Below are positions 1 through 6,200 of a DNA stretch of 8,213 bases, in pieces; position 1 is the stretch's first letter; the number at the start of each line of letters is the position of its first letter. This DNA comes from Planctomycetota bacterium (lineage in GTDB: Bacteria; Planctomycetota; Planctomycetia; Planctomycetales; Planctomycetaceae). Made by a program: the position numbers and the translations under genes. Under the pieces are notes generated by a model. It had not been told where the DNA came from. It saw only the letters and a program-made list of their open reading frames with translations, and searched no databases. Location of the stretch: the NCBI GenBank assembly GCA_024278285.1, contig JAJRTM010000348.1, forward strand, positions 1-8,213, given 5' to 3'.

Positions 1-81
1 AAAAGGTAACAAGAAGAGAGGATCATTTTCAGTTCTTTTCTTCTGTCCCTGAGTATCGTCCTTGCTTCTTCAGGAGAATTG

Positions 82-112
82 ATCCGTGGAAATCTGTGCT
101 CATCCGTGGCTG
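82..112. repeat. short intergenic repeat with two ATCCGTGG copies
   Basis: ATCCGTGG occurs at 82-89 and again at 102-109, in a phrase reading ATCCGTGG-AAATCTGTGCTC-ATCCGTGG-CTG. I recognise this wording as typical of short interspersed intergenic repeats in planctomycetes and some other phyla. That is from memory and not checked here. It lies in the ispG leader, over 100 bases before the start codon. No function is visible. Confidence 0.45.
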
Positions 113-190
113 TAAAATGTCCCAGCCATTATAAAGTATGAAGAACCACTTTTTTCTACTTTGTGGTAAAGGATATCCTGCCACCTTTGT

Positions 191-210
191 GCAGCACTTT
201 ATTGATAAGA
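191..210. repeat. 20-mer repeat, copy 1, in the ispG leader
   Basis: GCAGCACTTTATTGATAAGA ends nine bases before the ispG start codon. The same 20-mer with one mismatch (C to T at its seventh base) occurs at 7718-7737, just past the purH stop codon. Two near-identical 20-mers at gene borders in an 8 kb window suggest a dispersed repeat rather than chance. This copy covers the place where the ispG ribosome binding site should be. Confidence 0.5.
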
Positions 211-219
211 TACTAAAAT

Positions 220-1365
220 ATGACAGCAATAAAAAGAAACCGAACCCGCGAAGTACGCATCGGCAGTATCGCGATTGGGGCGGAACATCCCATTGCGGTG
301 CAAAGTATGACGGCGACCAAAACGCCGAATGTTGATGCAACTGTTGAGCAAATTCAACAGTTGAGTAAAGCGGGAGCGGATATCATTCGTGTTGCAGTGG
401 ACAGCAACAAAGATGCGTCTGCGCTGAATGAAATTGCGGCGCAGGTTGATGCCAATCTTTCGGTCGATCTTCAGGAAAATTATCGTCTCGCGAGTGTTGT
501 TGCACCACATGTGCAGAAGCTTCGATACAACCCCGGTCATCTGTATCATCATGAACGAGACAAGCCGTGGCAGGAAAAAGTGGCGTTCCTTGTTGAGACC
601 GCCCGTGAACATGATTGTGCAATTCGCGTTGGCGTGAATTGTGGTTCGGTTGATCCTGAAAAAGTGGACAAGTACGATCCGAACGATTCGATTTCGCCAA
701 TGCTTGAATCTGCGATTGAGCATTGCGAGTATCTTGAATCGCTCGGCTTTGAACGTTTCTGCGTTTCACTGAAAGATTCCGATCCCGCAAAAGTCGTGGA
801 AGTAAATCAACGATTCGCAGAGAAACGGCCCGATATTCCGTTGCACCTGGGAGTAACCGAAGCAGGCATGCCTCCCGATGGCGTCATCAAAACGAGAATC
901 GCATTTGAGCAACTTATCGGCCGTGGAATGGGAGATACAATTCGTGTTTCATTAACGGTTCCCAACGATCGCAAGTTTGAAGAGATTGAAGCCGGGCGGG
1001 GCATTCTGGAAGATATCGCCAATGGTCGCGTGCGGTCGGTTGTCGATTTCAATATGAGCGGCTTGAACATTATCAGTTGCCCAAGTTGTTCTCGTGTCGA
1101 GAACGAAGCGTTTGTAGAACTTGCTGGTCAGGTGAAACAGATGTCTGCTTATGCAAAACAATATGATCTAACAATCGCAGTAATGGGATGCCGGGTGAAC
1201 GGTCCGGGCGAAACAGACGATGCAGACCTTGGCTTGTGGTGCGCCCCGAATTTCGTCAACTTGAAAAAGGGAACCGAATCTCTGGGAGCCTACCCATACG
1301 ACGAAATTCTTTCACGATTGAAGCAGGAACTCGATACACTGATCGATCAAAAGTTTTCAGGCTGA
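220..1365 (+). CDS. ispG: 4-hydroxy-3-methylbut-2-en-1-yl diphosphate synthase
   Basis: IspG (GcpE) reductively converts methylerythritol cyclodiphosphate to HMBPP, the next-to-last step of the MEP isoprenoid pathway in the cytoplasm. The protein has 381 residues, close to the usual length of the short bacterial form. The N-terminal TIM-barrel part is recognisable. The C-terminal iron-sulfur part carries CPSC (Cys287, Cys290) and [10 protein letters not shown] (Cys324, Glu331). These match the four [4Fe-4S] ligands of E. coli IspG (Cys270, Cys273, Cys305, Glu312), with the same 7-residue gap in the last pair. ATG 220 is the first possible start, because an in-frame TAA lies at 214-216. No strong Shine-Dalgarno sequence precedes it. 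csrA follows after 184 bases on the same strand. Identification is secure. Confidence 0.98.
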   Translation: MTAIKRNRTREVRIGSIAIGAEHPIAVQSMTATKTPNVDATVEQIQQLSKAGADIIRVAVDSNKDASALNEIAAQVDANLSVDLQENYRLASVVAPHVQKLRYNPGHLYHHERDKPWQEKVAFLVETAREHDCAIRVGVNCGSVDPEKVDKYDPNDSISPMLESAIEHCEYLESLGFERFCVSLKDSDPAKVVEVNQRFAEKRPDIPLHLGVTEAGMPPDGVIKTRIAFEQLIGRGMGDTIRVSLTVPNDRKFEEIEAGRGILEDIANGRVRSVVDFNMSGLNIISCPSCSRVENEAFVELAGQVKQMSAYAKQYDLTIAVMGCRVNGPGETDDADLGLWCAPNFVNLKKGTESLGAYPYDEILSRLKQELDTLIDQKFSG

Positions 1366-1537
1366 TCAGACCTGCTCAATACAGAAACAGCCTCCTATCT
1401 TTTTTCTGTTCATGTAGGGCTTGTCTTTCTGAGGAAAAAACGACAGAATGCGTGAATCAAAAAATCCTGTCTCTGCACGATGCAGACGGAACCTTTCTGT
1501 TTTGCTTTTTCGTGTCATACATGGTTTCATATATTTC

Positions 1538-1543
1538 TGAGGG
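1538..1543 (+). promoter_or_regulatory. ribosome binding site of csrA
   Basis: TGAGGG lies six bases before ATG 1550. It is the clearest Shine-Dalgarno sequence in the left block and fixes the csrA start. Confidence 0.6.
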
Positions 1544-1549
1544 CTGAAA

Positions 1550-1744
1550 ATGAAGATTATTTCTCGCGGTGTGGGTGAGCAGATCGTAGTCGATGATCAT
1601 ATTACAGTAACAGTTCTTAAGATTGATAAAGAAAAGCTGGTCCTTTCAATTGCTTCTTTGAAAAATTCTCCTCCTTATCGAGAAGTAACGATCTCGCTGG
1701 AAAATGGCGAACCAATTCCCTCTTTACTTGCGATGACCCGGTGA
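1550..1744 (+). CDS. csrA: CsrA-family RNA-binding translational regulator (divergent)
   Basis: CsrA/RsmA proteins are small dimeric RNA binders that attach to GGA motifs near ribosome binding sites and change translation or mRNA stability. This 64-residue protein has the family beginning, with SRGVGEQIVV in place of the usual TRKVGE, then ITVTVLKID. It keeps the two arginines central to RNA contact in E. coli CsrA at the same positions: Arg6 and Arg44 (in PPYRE, for VHREE). The middle is divergent: VLSIASLKNSP replaces the common IGVNAPKEV. The C-terminal tail lacks the charged helix usual in the family. A TGAGGG site precedes it. It sits between ispG and uppS, and its stop region touches the uppS start, so translation is probably coupled to uppS. 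Which RNAs it binds cannot be told. Confidence 0.88.
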   Translation: MKIISRGVGEQIVVDDHITVTVLKIDKEKLVLSIASLKNSPPYREVTISLENGEPIPSLLAMTR

Positions 1745-1746
1745 AT

Positions 1747-1750
1747 GAGG
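1747..1750 (+). promoter_or_regulatory. ribosome binding site favouring ATG 1759 of uppS
   Basis: GAGG stands eight bases before ATG 1759. It is two bases from ATG 1753, too close to serve it. The upstream GTG 1741, which overlaps the csrA TGA, has no purine-rich site before it. This favours 1759 as the uppS start. The site lies immediately after the csrA stop, so ribosomes ending csrA would reach it directly. Confidence 0.5.
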
Positions 1751-1758
1751 TCATGTCG

Positions 1759-2541
1759 ATGAAATCTAAAACAAAGCCATCGACTCCCCCTGCAACCGAC
1801 CAACACGGGCAGACATCACCTGTTAATAAAATGTCCAATCTGCCCCGTCATATTGCTATTATTATGGATGGGAACGGTCGTTGGGCACAAAAACGAGGGA
1901 TGCCCCGCATTGAAGGGCATCGCCGTGGCGCGAAATCTGTCCGTAAAGTCGTTGAACTGGCTGCTGAGTTGGGGCTGGAACAACTAACACTCTACTGTTT
2001 GAGTAGCGAAAACTGGAAACGCCCCGCGGCTGAACTCTCTTTTTTGATGTTCCTGCTGGAAAAATATCTCATTGAAGAACGCAAAGAAATTTTGCGACAA
2101 AACCTGCAATTTTCAGTGATTGGTCGCAGCGACGATTTACCTGCGAATATCCTTAAACAGATCGATACAACGATCGAACAATCAGCAGGCAATACCGGAA
2201 TGCGGCTTTGCCTGGCGTTGAATTACGGTTCACGGGGCGAAATTGTCGATGCGGTCAAAAAAATCACGGAACAAGTTCAACAAGGAACACTGAGCATTGA
2301 CCAGATTGATGAAGATCAAATTTCATCGCATTTATATACCGCAGGAATGCCAGACCCCGATTTAATTATTCGCACTTCGGGAGAAATGCGGATCAGTAAT
2401 TTTCTGCTTTGGCAAATTAGTTATTCGGAATTATGGGTTACGCAAAAGCATTGGCCCGAATTCGGAAAAGAAGAGCTTTACGCCGCATTGGAAGATTACT
2501 CGGGACGTAATCGTCGGTTCGGAGGACTGAGCGAAACATAA
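1759..2541 (+). CDS. uppS: undecaprenyl diphosphate synthase (cis-prenyltransferase)
   Basis: UppS adds eight isopentenyl units to farnesyl diphosphate in cis, giving the C55 lipid carrier for envelope polysaccharide. From ATG 1759 the protein has 260 residues. The first 25 or so are polar, rich in Ser, Thr and Pro, and not part of the fold. Visible motifs are HIAIIMDGNGRWA with catalytic Asp37, LTLYCLSSENWKRP, and RTSGEMRISNFLLWQ with Arg205, Arg211 and Ser213, followed by Glu224. All of these sit exactly 11 residues after their E. coli counterparts (Asp26, Arg194, Arg200, Ser202, Glu213). GTG 1741 (six residues longer, overlapping the csrA stop by four bases) is an alternative start, but GAGG favours 1759. 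cdsA follows after 186 bases. Function is secure; the exact start is not. Confidence 0.96.
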   Translation: MKSKTKPSTPPATDQHGQTSPVNKMSNLPRHIAIIMDGNGRWAQKRGMPRIEGHRRGAKSVRKVVELAAELGLEQLTLYCLSSENWKRPAAELSFLMFLLEKYLIEERKEILRQNLQFSVIGRSDDLPANILKQIDTTIEQSAGNTGMRLCLALNYGSRGEIVDAVKKITEQVQQGTLSIDQIDEDQISSHLYTAGMPDPDLIIRTSGEMRISNFLLWQISYSELWVTQKHWPEFGKEELYAALEDYSGRNRRFGGLSET

Positions 2542-2727
2542 GTGCGCTCAAGGGTGCTTTTCTACCTGGGAAATGTTATCTTCTTGTATTACTAACGGTT
2601 AATTTCTTTGCGTCATTCGCAAATTTCTTACAAGATTCAATTTTGGTGTCGGCTATCAGAATAAACCAGCCGTGCTGGGACTTTCTTATCTCATTGCTTT
2701 CTTCACATCTGACGTTATTGAACATCT

Positions 2728-3663
2728 ATGGACAATCTCCAATCAGAAAAGAAATCTCGGATTGGGAATTTGAGTTGGCGGTTGATTCTAGGGCCACTTT
2801 TGATTCTGATTTTTGGTGGGTTGTTTTACTGGGATCACCTGATTGGTCGTCAGGCTCCGATTCTGTTTATCGTTTGCTTGTTTCTTACCGTGCGTGGTAC
2901 CTGGGAAATGGCGCAACTTTTTCGCACTCGCTCTTTTTATCCCCGCTATTCGCTTTGCTGCATGGGGGCCATTATTATCGTCGCTTCGACGTGGCTCAAA
3001 CCGTTGGGAATTGGTGCGCCCGAAGCGTCTGAACTTTCCTATTTAGGTCCGACAATGCTGGCGTTCAGCTTAGTCGTGATGGTTCTGTTTTTGATCTCTG
3101 CGATCAGCTTTGAGGAACCGGGGCAGAGCATGGAAACGCTCAGTTCTGAAATTCTGATTGTTGTTTATATTGGCGTTTTTCTCAGCATGACCGCCCAACT
3201 GCGCTGGGTCGCCGGTGCAGAAGCAGGCTATCTCGTGCTTGGCTCTTTAATTATTGTTACCAAAGGAGGAGACGTTGGGGCCTATACTTTGGGAAGACTT
3301 CTGGGACGAAAAAAGTTAAGCCCCAAACTTAGCCCTGGTAAAACATGGTGGGGAGCGCGTGGGGCAATCCTGTTTTCCGCCATCTTTTCGTGGCTGTGGT
3401 TAACCTATATGCCCGGTTTGTTCGAAGCATCCTGGAAGCCATGCCCGTGGTATCTCTCCATTTTATACGGAATGGTGATTGGAACGGTTGGCTTGATTGG
3501 TGATTTGTGCGAATCTCTTATTAAAAGGGATGTCGGCAAAAAAGACTCCTCAGAATTAATGCCTGGCTTTGGGGGCATTCTTGATGTAATTGACAGTATC
3601 TTATACACCGGCCCGATCGCGTACCTCTTTTGGAGCCTGTTTCCGATGGCGAGCTGGCGGTAG
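2728..3663 (+). CDS. cdsA: phosphatidate cytidylyltransferase (CDP-diglyceride synthase)
   Basis: CdsA joins CTP and phosphatidic acid to make CDP-diacylglycerol, the precursor of bacterial phospholipids, in the inner membrane. The protein has 311 residues with about eight hydrophobic segments, the first at about residues 17-37. Conserved cytoplasmic motifs follow in order: KGGDVGAYTLGR around Asp182, SPGKTWWG at 202-209, and the C-terminal family signature SLIKRDVGKKDSSELMPGFG then GILDVIDS at 263-290, with Lys266, Arg267, Lys272, Asp273, Asp286 and Asp289. The usual PxHGG is PGFGG here, a form I associate with planctomycetes. An in-frame TGA at 2719-2721 leaves ATG 2728 as the first start. 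No clear ribosome binding site is visible. uppS-cdsA adjacency is common. The dxr and rseP genes that often follow cdsA are absent; a repeat island follows instead. Confidence 0.95.
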   Translation: MDNLQSEKKSRIGNLSWRLILGPLLILIFGGLFYWDHLIGRQAPILFIVCLFLTVRGTWEMAQLFRTRSFYPRYSLCCMGAIIIVASTWLKPLGIGAPEASELSYLGPTMLAFSLVVMVLFLISAISFEEPGQSMETLSSEILIVVYIGVFLSMTAQLRWVAGAEAGYLVLGSLIIVTKGGDVGAYTLGRLLGRKKLSPKLSPGKTWWGARGAILFSAIFSWLWLTYMPGLFEASWKPCPWYLSILYGMVIGTVGLIGDLCESLIKRDVGKKDSSELMPGFGGILDVIDSILYTGPIAYLFWSLFPMASWR

Positions 3664-3733
3664 AGAACCCAGGGCCGCGGAACAAATTCTTATCACCACG
3701 AATCCCACAATGGAAAACGTGAAGAAGAAGTAA

Positions 3734-3767
3734 ATCGTTTAACGGCAAGCCGAAGGCGACTGCGTAA
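3734..3767 (+). repeat. 34-bp repeat R34, copy 1
   Basis: This begins ATCGTTTAACGGCAAGCC and ends GAAGGCGACTGCGTAA. An identical 34-base copy is at 7459-7492, and an inverted copy with one mismatch is at 7670-7702. The core can form a small GCC-GAA-GGC hairpin. It is a dispersed short repeat of unknown function. I recall similar sequences in planctomycete intergenic DNA. Confidence 0.8.
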
Positions 3768-3777
3768 ATCGGTTTGT

Positions 3778-3808
3778 TTGATTGGAAGATGTCGAACCGC
3801 GAATAAAC
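3778..3808 (+). repeat. 31-bp direct repeat, copy 1
   Basis: This runs TTGATTGGAAGATG then TCGAACCGCGAATAAAC. Copy 2 at 4372-4402 matches 29 of 31 bases in the same orientation. The two copies lie on either side of elements A and B, 594 bases apart. Confidence 0.8.
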
Positions 3809-3839
3809 GTGGATTTTCTCGAATCAGTTTTTTAGTCAG

Positions 3840-4004
3840 ACCGGGTAGCTCAGACAATCCCATTCAGGGTTGTCTGAGTTGCGTAGCAACCAGAGGAATT
3901 GTTTTTCAGGCCTCGCTTATTCTGATCATCAAGCCGCTCGCTGAAATCCTCGGGTGCCTGACGGCACTCAGACAACCTTGAACAGGTTGTCTGAGCTACC
4001 CGGT
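3840..4004. repeat. paired-hairpin element A (165 bp, 18-bp perfect terminal inverted repeats)
   Basis: The ends are ACCGGGTAGCTCAGACAA (3840-3857) and its exact reverse complement (3987-4004). Left end: hairpin 1 has a 9-bp stem (3849-3857 with 3870-3878), and hairpin 2 is GTTGC-GTA-GCAAC (3878-3890). Right end, mirrored: hairpin 2 is GTGCC-TGAC-GGCAC (3954-3967), and hairpin 1 has a 12-bp stem (3967-3978 with 3984-3995) and a 5-base loop. In both ends the two hairpins share one base (3878 and 3967). GTAG stands at the foot of each outer hairpin, as in REP elements moved by REP-associated tyrosine transposases. That parallel is inference; no such transposase gene is in the window. The inside is non-coding. 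Confidence 0.75.
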
Positions 4005-4150
4005 TTCTTGGTCTCTTCGAGTCTTCGTGGTAAAAAAACAAATCAGGTAACCAAACCATCGATATTTAACCCGTATGTCTCATTGATGTTATGTTCTCGC
4101 CTTGAAATATTTTGCGTAAACGTCGTAAACTTTTAACGTTAGTAGCACAG

Positions 4151-4326
4151 GGATAGCTCAGACGCATCGCGTCTGAGTTGCCCCGCAACAAGAAGCCGAG
4201 AATGTGGTTTCCGACGAAGAAAAAGCAGGAAACGGTAAAAAAGAAGGGGCGATTATTGCCTGGGCAGAGTGTCTGATAAGACTTCTTGTGACTGCGTCAC
4301 CCAGACGCGATGCGTCTGGGCCATCC
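4151..4326. repeat. paired-hairpin element B (176 bp, imperfect terminal inverted repeats)
   Basis: This has the same plan as element A with other stem sequences. The ends are GGATAG and CCATCC. Left: hairpin 1 is CTCAGACGC-ATC-GCGTCTGAG (4157-4177), and hairpin 2 is GTTGC-CCC-GCAAC (4177-4189). Right: hairpin 2 is GTGAC-TGC-GTCAC (4288-4300), and hairpin 1 is CCCAGACGC-GAT-GCGTCTGGG (4300-4320). The hairpins again share one base, at 4177 and 4300. The inside is A/G-rich (AAGAAGCCGAGAATG and GAAGAAAAAGCAGG) and shows no clear similarity to the inside of A. No reading frame is supported. Confidence 0.72.
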
Positions 4327-4371
4327 AAGGATCATGACAGTTATTGATCGAACGACACTAAATAGGTTTAC

Positions 4372-4402
4372 TTGATTTGAAGGTGTCGAACCGCGAATAA
4401 AC
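4372..4402 (+). repeat. 31-bp direct repeat, copy 2
   Basis: This runs TTGATTTGAAGGTG then TCGAACCGCGAATAAAC. It differs from copy 1 (3778-3808) at two bases. It closes the stretch that holds elements A and B. Confidence 0.8.
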
Positions 4403-4570
4403 ACCAATTTTGCGCACGGTTCAAAAACTATTGATGTCAGTAGCACAAGACTGACAATTACCAATCATAGCGATTGTAGTAAACATTACCTCAAGCAGTT
4501 TTCAACGATAATCGATCAGCTATCGATTCGGAAAATGAGGAGAAGCTTTTGTTTGCGGTCAGCATGAAAA

Positions 4571-4595
4571 CCCCTGCATCAGTATGCAATGGGGG
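4571..4595 (-). terminator. possible Rho-independent terminator of the HTH/receiver gene
   Basis: On the minus strand CCCC pairs with GGGG and TGCAT with ATGCA around a 4-base ACTG loop, with a 2-base bulge, and TTTTC follows (complement of 4566-4570). It lies about 115 bases past the stop codon at 4710. A nested inverted repeat (4626-4665, outer arms TCGGT/ACCGA) and a short hairpin (GGGTT/AACCC, 4686-4703) lie nearer the gene but have no T-run on the minus strand. Confidence 0.4.
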
Positions 4596-4709
4596 ATCCT
4601 CAGAACTGGATCATTTGTAACCGCTTCGGTCAAGTTCGCGCGTCATCCATGACACGCTCAACCGACCACGTGATGCCTGTTTGGAGGGTTTGAGAATCAA
4701 CCCTTTACT

Positions 4710-5282
4710 TTAGGCGAGTTGCTTTTTGCGACTCACGAGAGTTCGTACCCGTTCTGCGAGCAACGCAACGTCGAACGGTTTACGGAACGTTTCGTTAAAC
4801 AGTGTGCGATCGAAACCGCTGGCACTATCTTCATCGCTGATCAGTCCGACAAGAACGGTGTCGTTGTAGTCAGCGTTCTTCTTCAGATTCTGGGCGATCA
4901 TCAAGGCTTCGTTTCGACCCATCGCGAAGTCGATGATGACTCCATCGGGATGCAACGATTCGGCCTGAATACCGGCTTCAAAACCACTGGCTGCTGACTC
5001 CAGTTTGAAGTCATCCAATGGCAGGATTTCGCCAAGCATGGTTCGGATCGGACCTTCGATGCCAACGAGCAATAACTTGCCCATCGCTTCATCTTCCAGT
5101 TCGCCCAAAGGCATACCATGTTCTTTCAGGAAGCGAATTAAATGTTCGCGGGGAATTCGACGATCCTGAGATCCAGGAATCCGGTATCCACGCAGTCGTC
5201 CTGAATCGAACCATTTACTTACGGTTCGAGGGGCAACTTTGCAGATCTTAGCGACCTGTCCAGTCGTAAAGATTGTCCTCAT
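4710..5282 (-). CDS. MerR/excisionase-type HTH protein with C-terminal degenerate receiver domain
   Basis: This is a probable cytoplasmic DNA-binding regulator of 190 residues. Residues 4-55 form an excisionase/MerR-like winged HTH: TTGQVAKICKVAPRTVSKWF, then the GRLRGYRIPGSQDRRIPRE wing typical of this class. Residues 68-184 resemble a CheY-type receiver: LLLVGIEG strand, DGVIIDFAMG with Asp118 at the phosphoacceptor place, LVGLISD with Ser149, and FRKPFD with Lys168. The acidic pair that binds magnesium after the first strand is missing (Val-Gly-Ile-Glu at 73-76), so phosphorylation is doubtful. Domain order is the reverse of ordinary response regulators. No histidine kinase is nearby. The upstream TTG 5297 would add five residues, but the GGAGAG site fits ATG 5282. 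Target genes are unknown. Confidence 0.85.
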   Translation of the reverse strand: MRTIFTTGQVAKICKVAPRTVSKWFDSGRLRGYRIPGSQDRRIPREHLIRFLKEHGMPLGELEDEAMGKLLLVGIEGPIRTMLGEILPLDDFKLESAASGFEAGIQAESLHPDGVIIDFAMGRNEALMIAQNLKKNADYNDTVLVGLISDEDSASGFDRTLFNETFRKPFDVALLAERVRTLVSRKKQLA

Positions 5283-5289
5283 TTGCGGG

Positions 5290-5295
5290 CTCTCC
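5290..5295 (-). promoter_or_regulatory. ribosome binding site of the HTH/receiver gene
   Basis: On the minus strand GGAGAG ends seven bases before ATG 5282. It overlaps the alternative TTG start at 5297-5295, which argues against that start. Confidence 0.6.
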
Positions 5296-5411
5296 AATTA
5301 CACATTTTGCCACTCCACAGCAGACGATCTGCTAGTAAAGGAAGCCCCAGGTATCGGTGGTTGGCTGTCCATGCCATTAAATCCATGGCTTTTTCCACCA
5401 GACATTATTCC

Positions 5412-5442
<31 letters not shown>

Positions 5443-5461
5443 TTGGTGTTGCCTCACTCGC

Positions 5462-5482
5462 ATTCAACGAAATTCGTTGAAT
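5462..5482. promoter_or_regulatory. perfect 10+1+10 palindrome, possible operator
   Basis: ATTCAACGAA and TTCGTTGAAT are exact reverse complements with a single A between them. The palindrome lies 180 bases upstream of ATG 5282 of the HTH/receiver gene and is the most exact inverted repeat in its leader. Dimeric DNA-binding proteins favour such sites, so autoregulation is possible; this is inference. The 12-base left part, ATTCAACGAAAT, recurs at 7518-7529. No T-run follows on either strand, so it is not an ordinary terminator. Confidence 0.4.
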
Positions 5483-5934
5483 ACACCCACGTTGATCAAA
5501 CAGGATCACGTCACATTGTGCGTGGGCTCGCACATTTCTTTTCTTGTGCCATCGTGGAGTAGAGAGATTGCCAGAAACTGAATTGTTGGAAGCTGCAGAG
5601 TTACCTCTGTTTAATCCCCGGTTGTTCAACCTGAATACTCAGGTGAGTCGTTCGGAAAATTCCGGCAGTCCCAGTGCCTTCAATTCCGGTTGAACTTTCA
5701 GTCTCCGTCTCTTTTAGGAGCGTCCGGCTCGCACAGCGTGCGTCCAAGCGTCATCCCCCCTACCTCACAACGGTTCTCAAAAAGATACGATCGCTTCCCT
5801 GCAATCGCCTGAAATCAATACTCAATTAGTTGACTTGCGTCTTTGCTTCAAGAACTTATCAGGAAAATCAAATAAGTGATCCTCTCAACTCATTCATGGA
5901 ACAAACCCGTTGGGATTGATTCCAGCCGTCTAAA

Positions 5935-6123
5935 CTATTCATTCGGTTTTTTTGGCACCTCTTCTTGAACCTGAACACGAAATGAATGCAATACCAACCT
6001 GAAGAATCTGAATAAGTTCCCGAGTAATAGATGGAAAACAAGAATAGCAATTCCATAACCCATTGATATTATAGTGGTTACAATCCCTCTCCTCTTCTGG
6101 GAATGCTCTTTCGGGAAAGTCAA
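5935..6123 (-). CDS. candidate small membrane protein (doubtful)
   Basis: A 62-residue reading frame begins at TTG 6123. It has a basic N-terminus (KEHSQKRRG), a hydrophobic run from about residue 14 to 36 (IVTTIISMGYGIAILVFHLL is its core), a second amphipathic stretch (FRFFRLVLHSF), and a charged end (EEVPKKPNE). This layout fits a one-pass small membrane protein. Against it: the start is TTG without a good ribosome binding site, the only internal ATG (6063) also lacks one, and a T-rich strand can give hydrophobic frames by chance. I do not recognise a family. Confidence 0.33.
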   Translation of the reverse strand: MTFPKEHSQKRRGIVTTIISMGYGIAILVFHLLLGNLFRFFRLVLHSFRVQVQEEVPKKPNE

Positions 6124-6200
6124 ATATTCTTGTAAATTTTGCTCTCCCTGTTACTCAGAACGCCGGGGATTACTTACCAAGCGACCACTGTTGCGAACTG

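Larger units (their letters stand above)
3664..4709. other. gene-free repeat island between cdsA and the HTH/receiver gene
   Basis: No protein gene is supported over these 1046 bases. All reading frames are short and read through repeats. Contents in order: an ACCACGAA box (3695-3702), inverted to TTCGTGGT at 4024-4031; a 34-bp repeat (3734-3767); a 31-bp repeat (3778-3808); the paired-hairpin element A (3840-4004); the paired-hairpin element B (4151-4326); the second 31-bp repeat (4372-4402); an AATCGAT/ATCGATT inverted repeat (4510-4528); and hairpins that may end the minus-strand gene. AGTAGCACA occurs at 4141-4149 and again near 4439. The phrase at about 4009-4033 (TCTTCGAG-TCTTCGTGGT) also looks like a known planctomycete intergenic repeat, from memory. 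Confidence 0.8.

Noticed and set aside
1472..1510. Possible terminator or CsrA-binding hairpin between ispG and csrA (TCTGCA-CGA-TGCAGA, then T-rich DNA; GGA at 1433 and 1488).
   Set aside because: The stem has only six pairs, the T-run begins about 20 bases away, and neither GGA sits in the hairpin loop or next to the csrA start.
2643..3032. 129-codon frame overlapping the start of cdsA.
   Set aside because: It is in another frame inside a clear CdsA gene, and its translation shows no family features.
3840..4326. CRISPR array formed by the repeated TCAGAC hairpins.
   Set aside because: Only four inverted, sequence-variable hairpins with unequal spacing and no cas genes.
5568..5690. Short + strand frame from TTG 5568 with GGAG eight bases before it; a minus-strand frame across 5640-5710 also reads protein-like (QPELKALGLPEFSERLT).
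   Set aside because: The plus frame has a TTG start and no recognisable features. The minus frame has no start codon after its upstream stop. Both are short enough to be chance.
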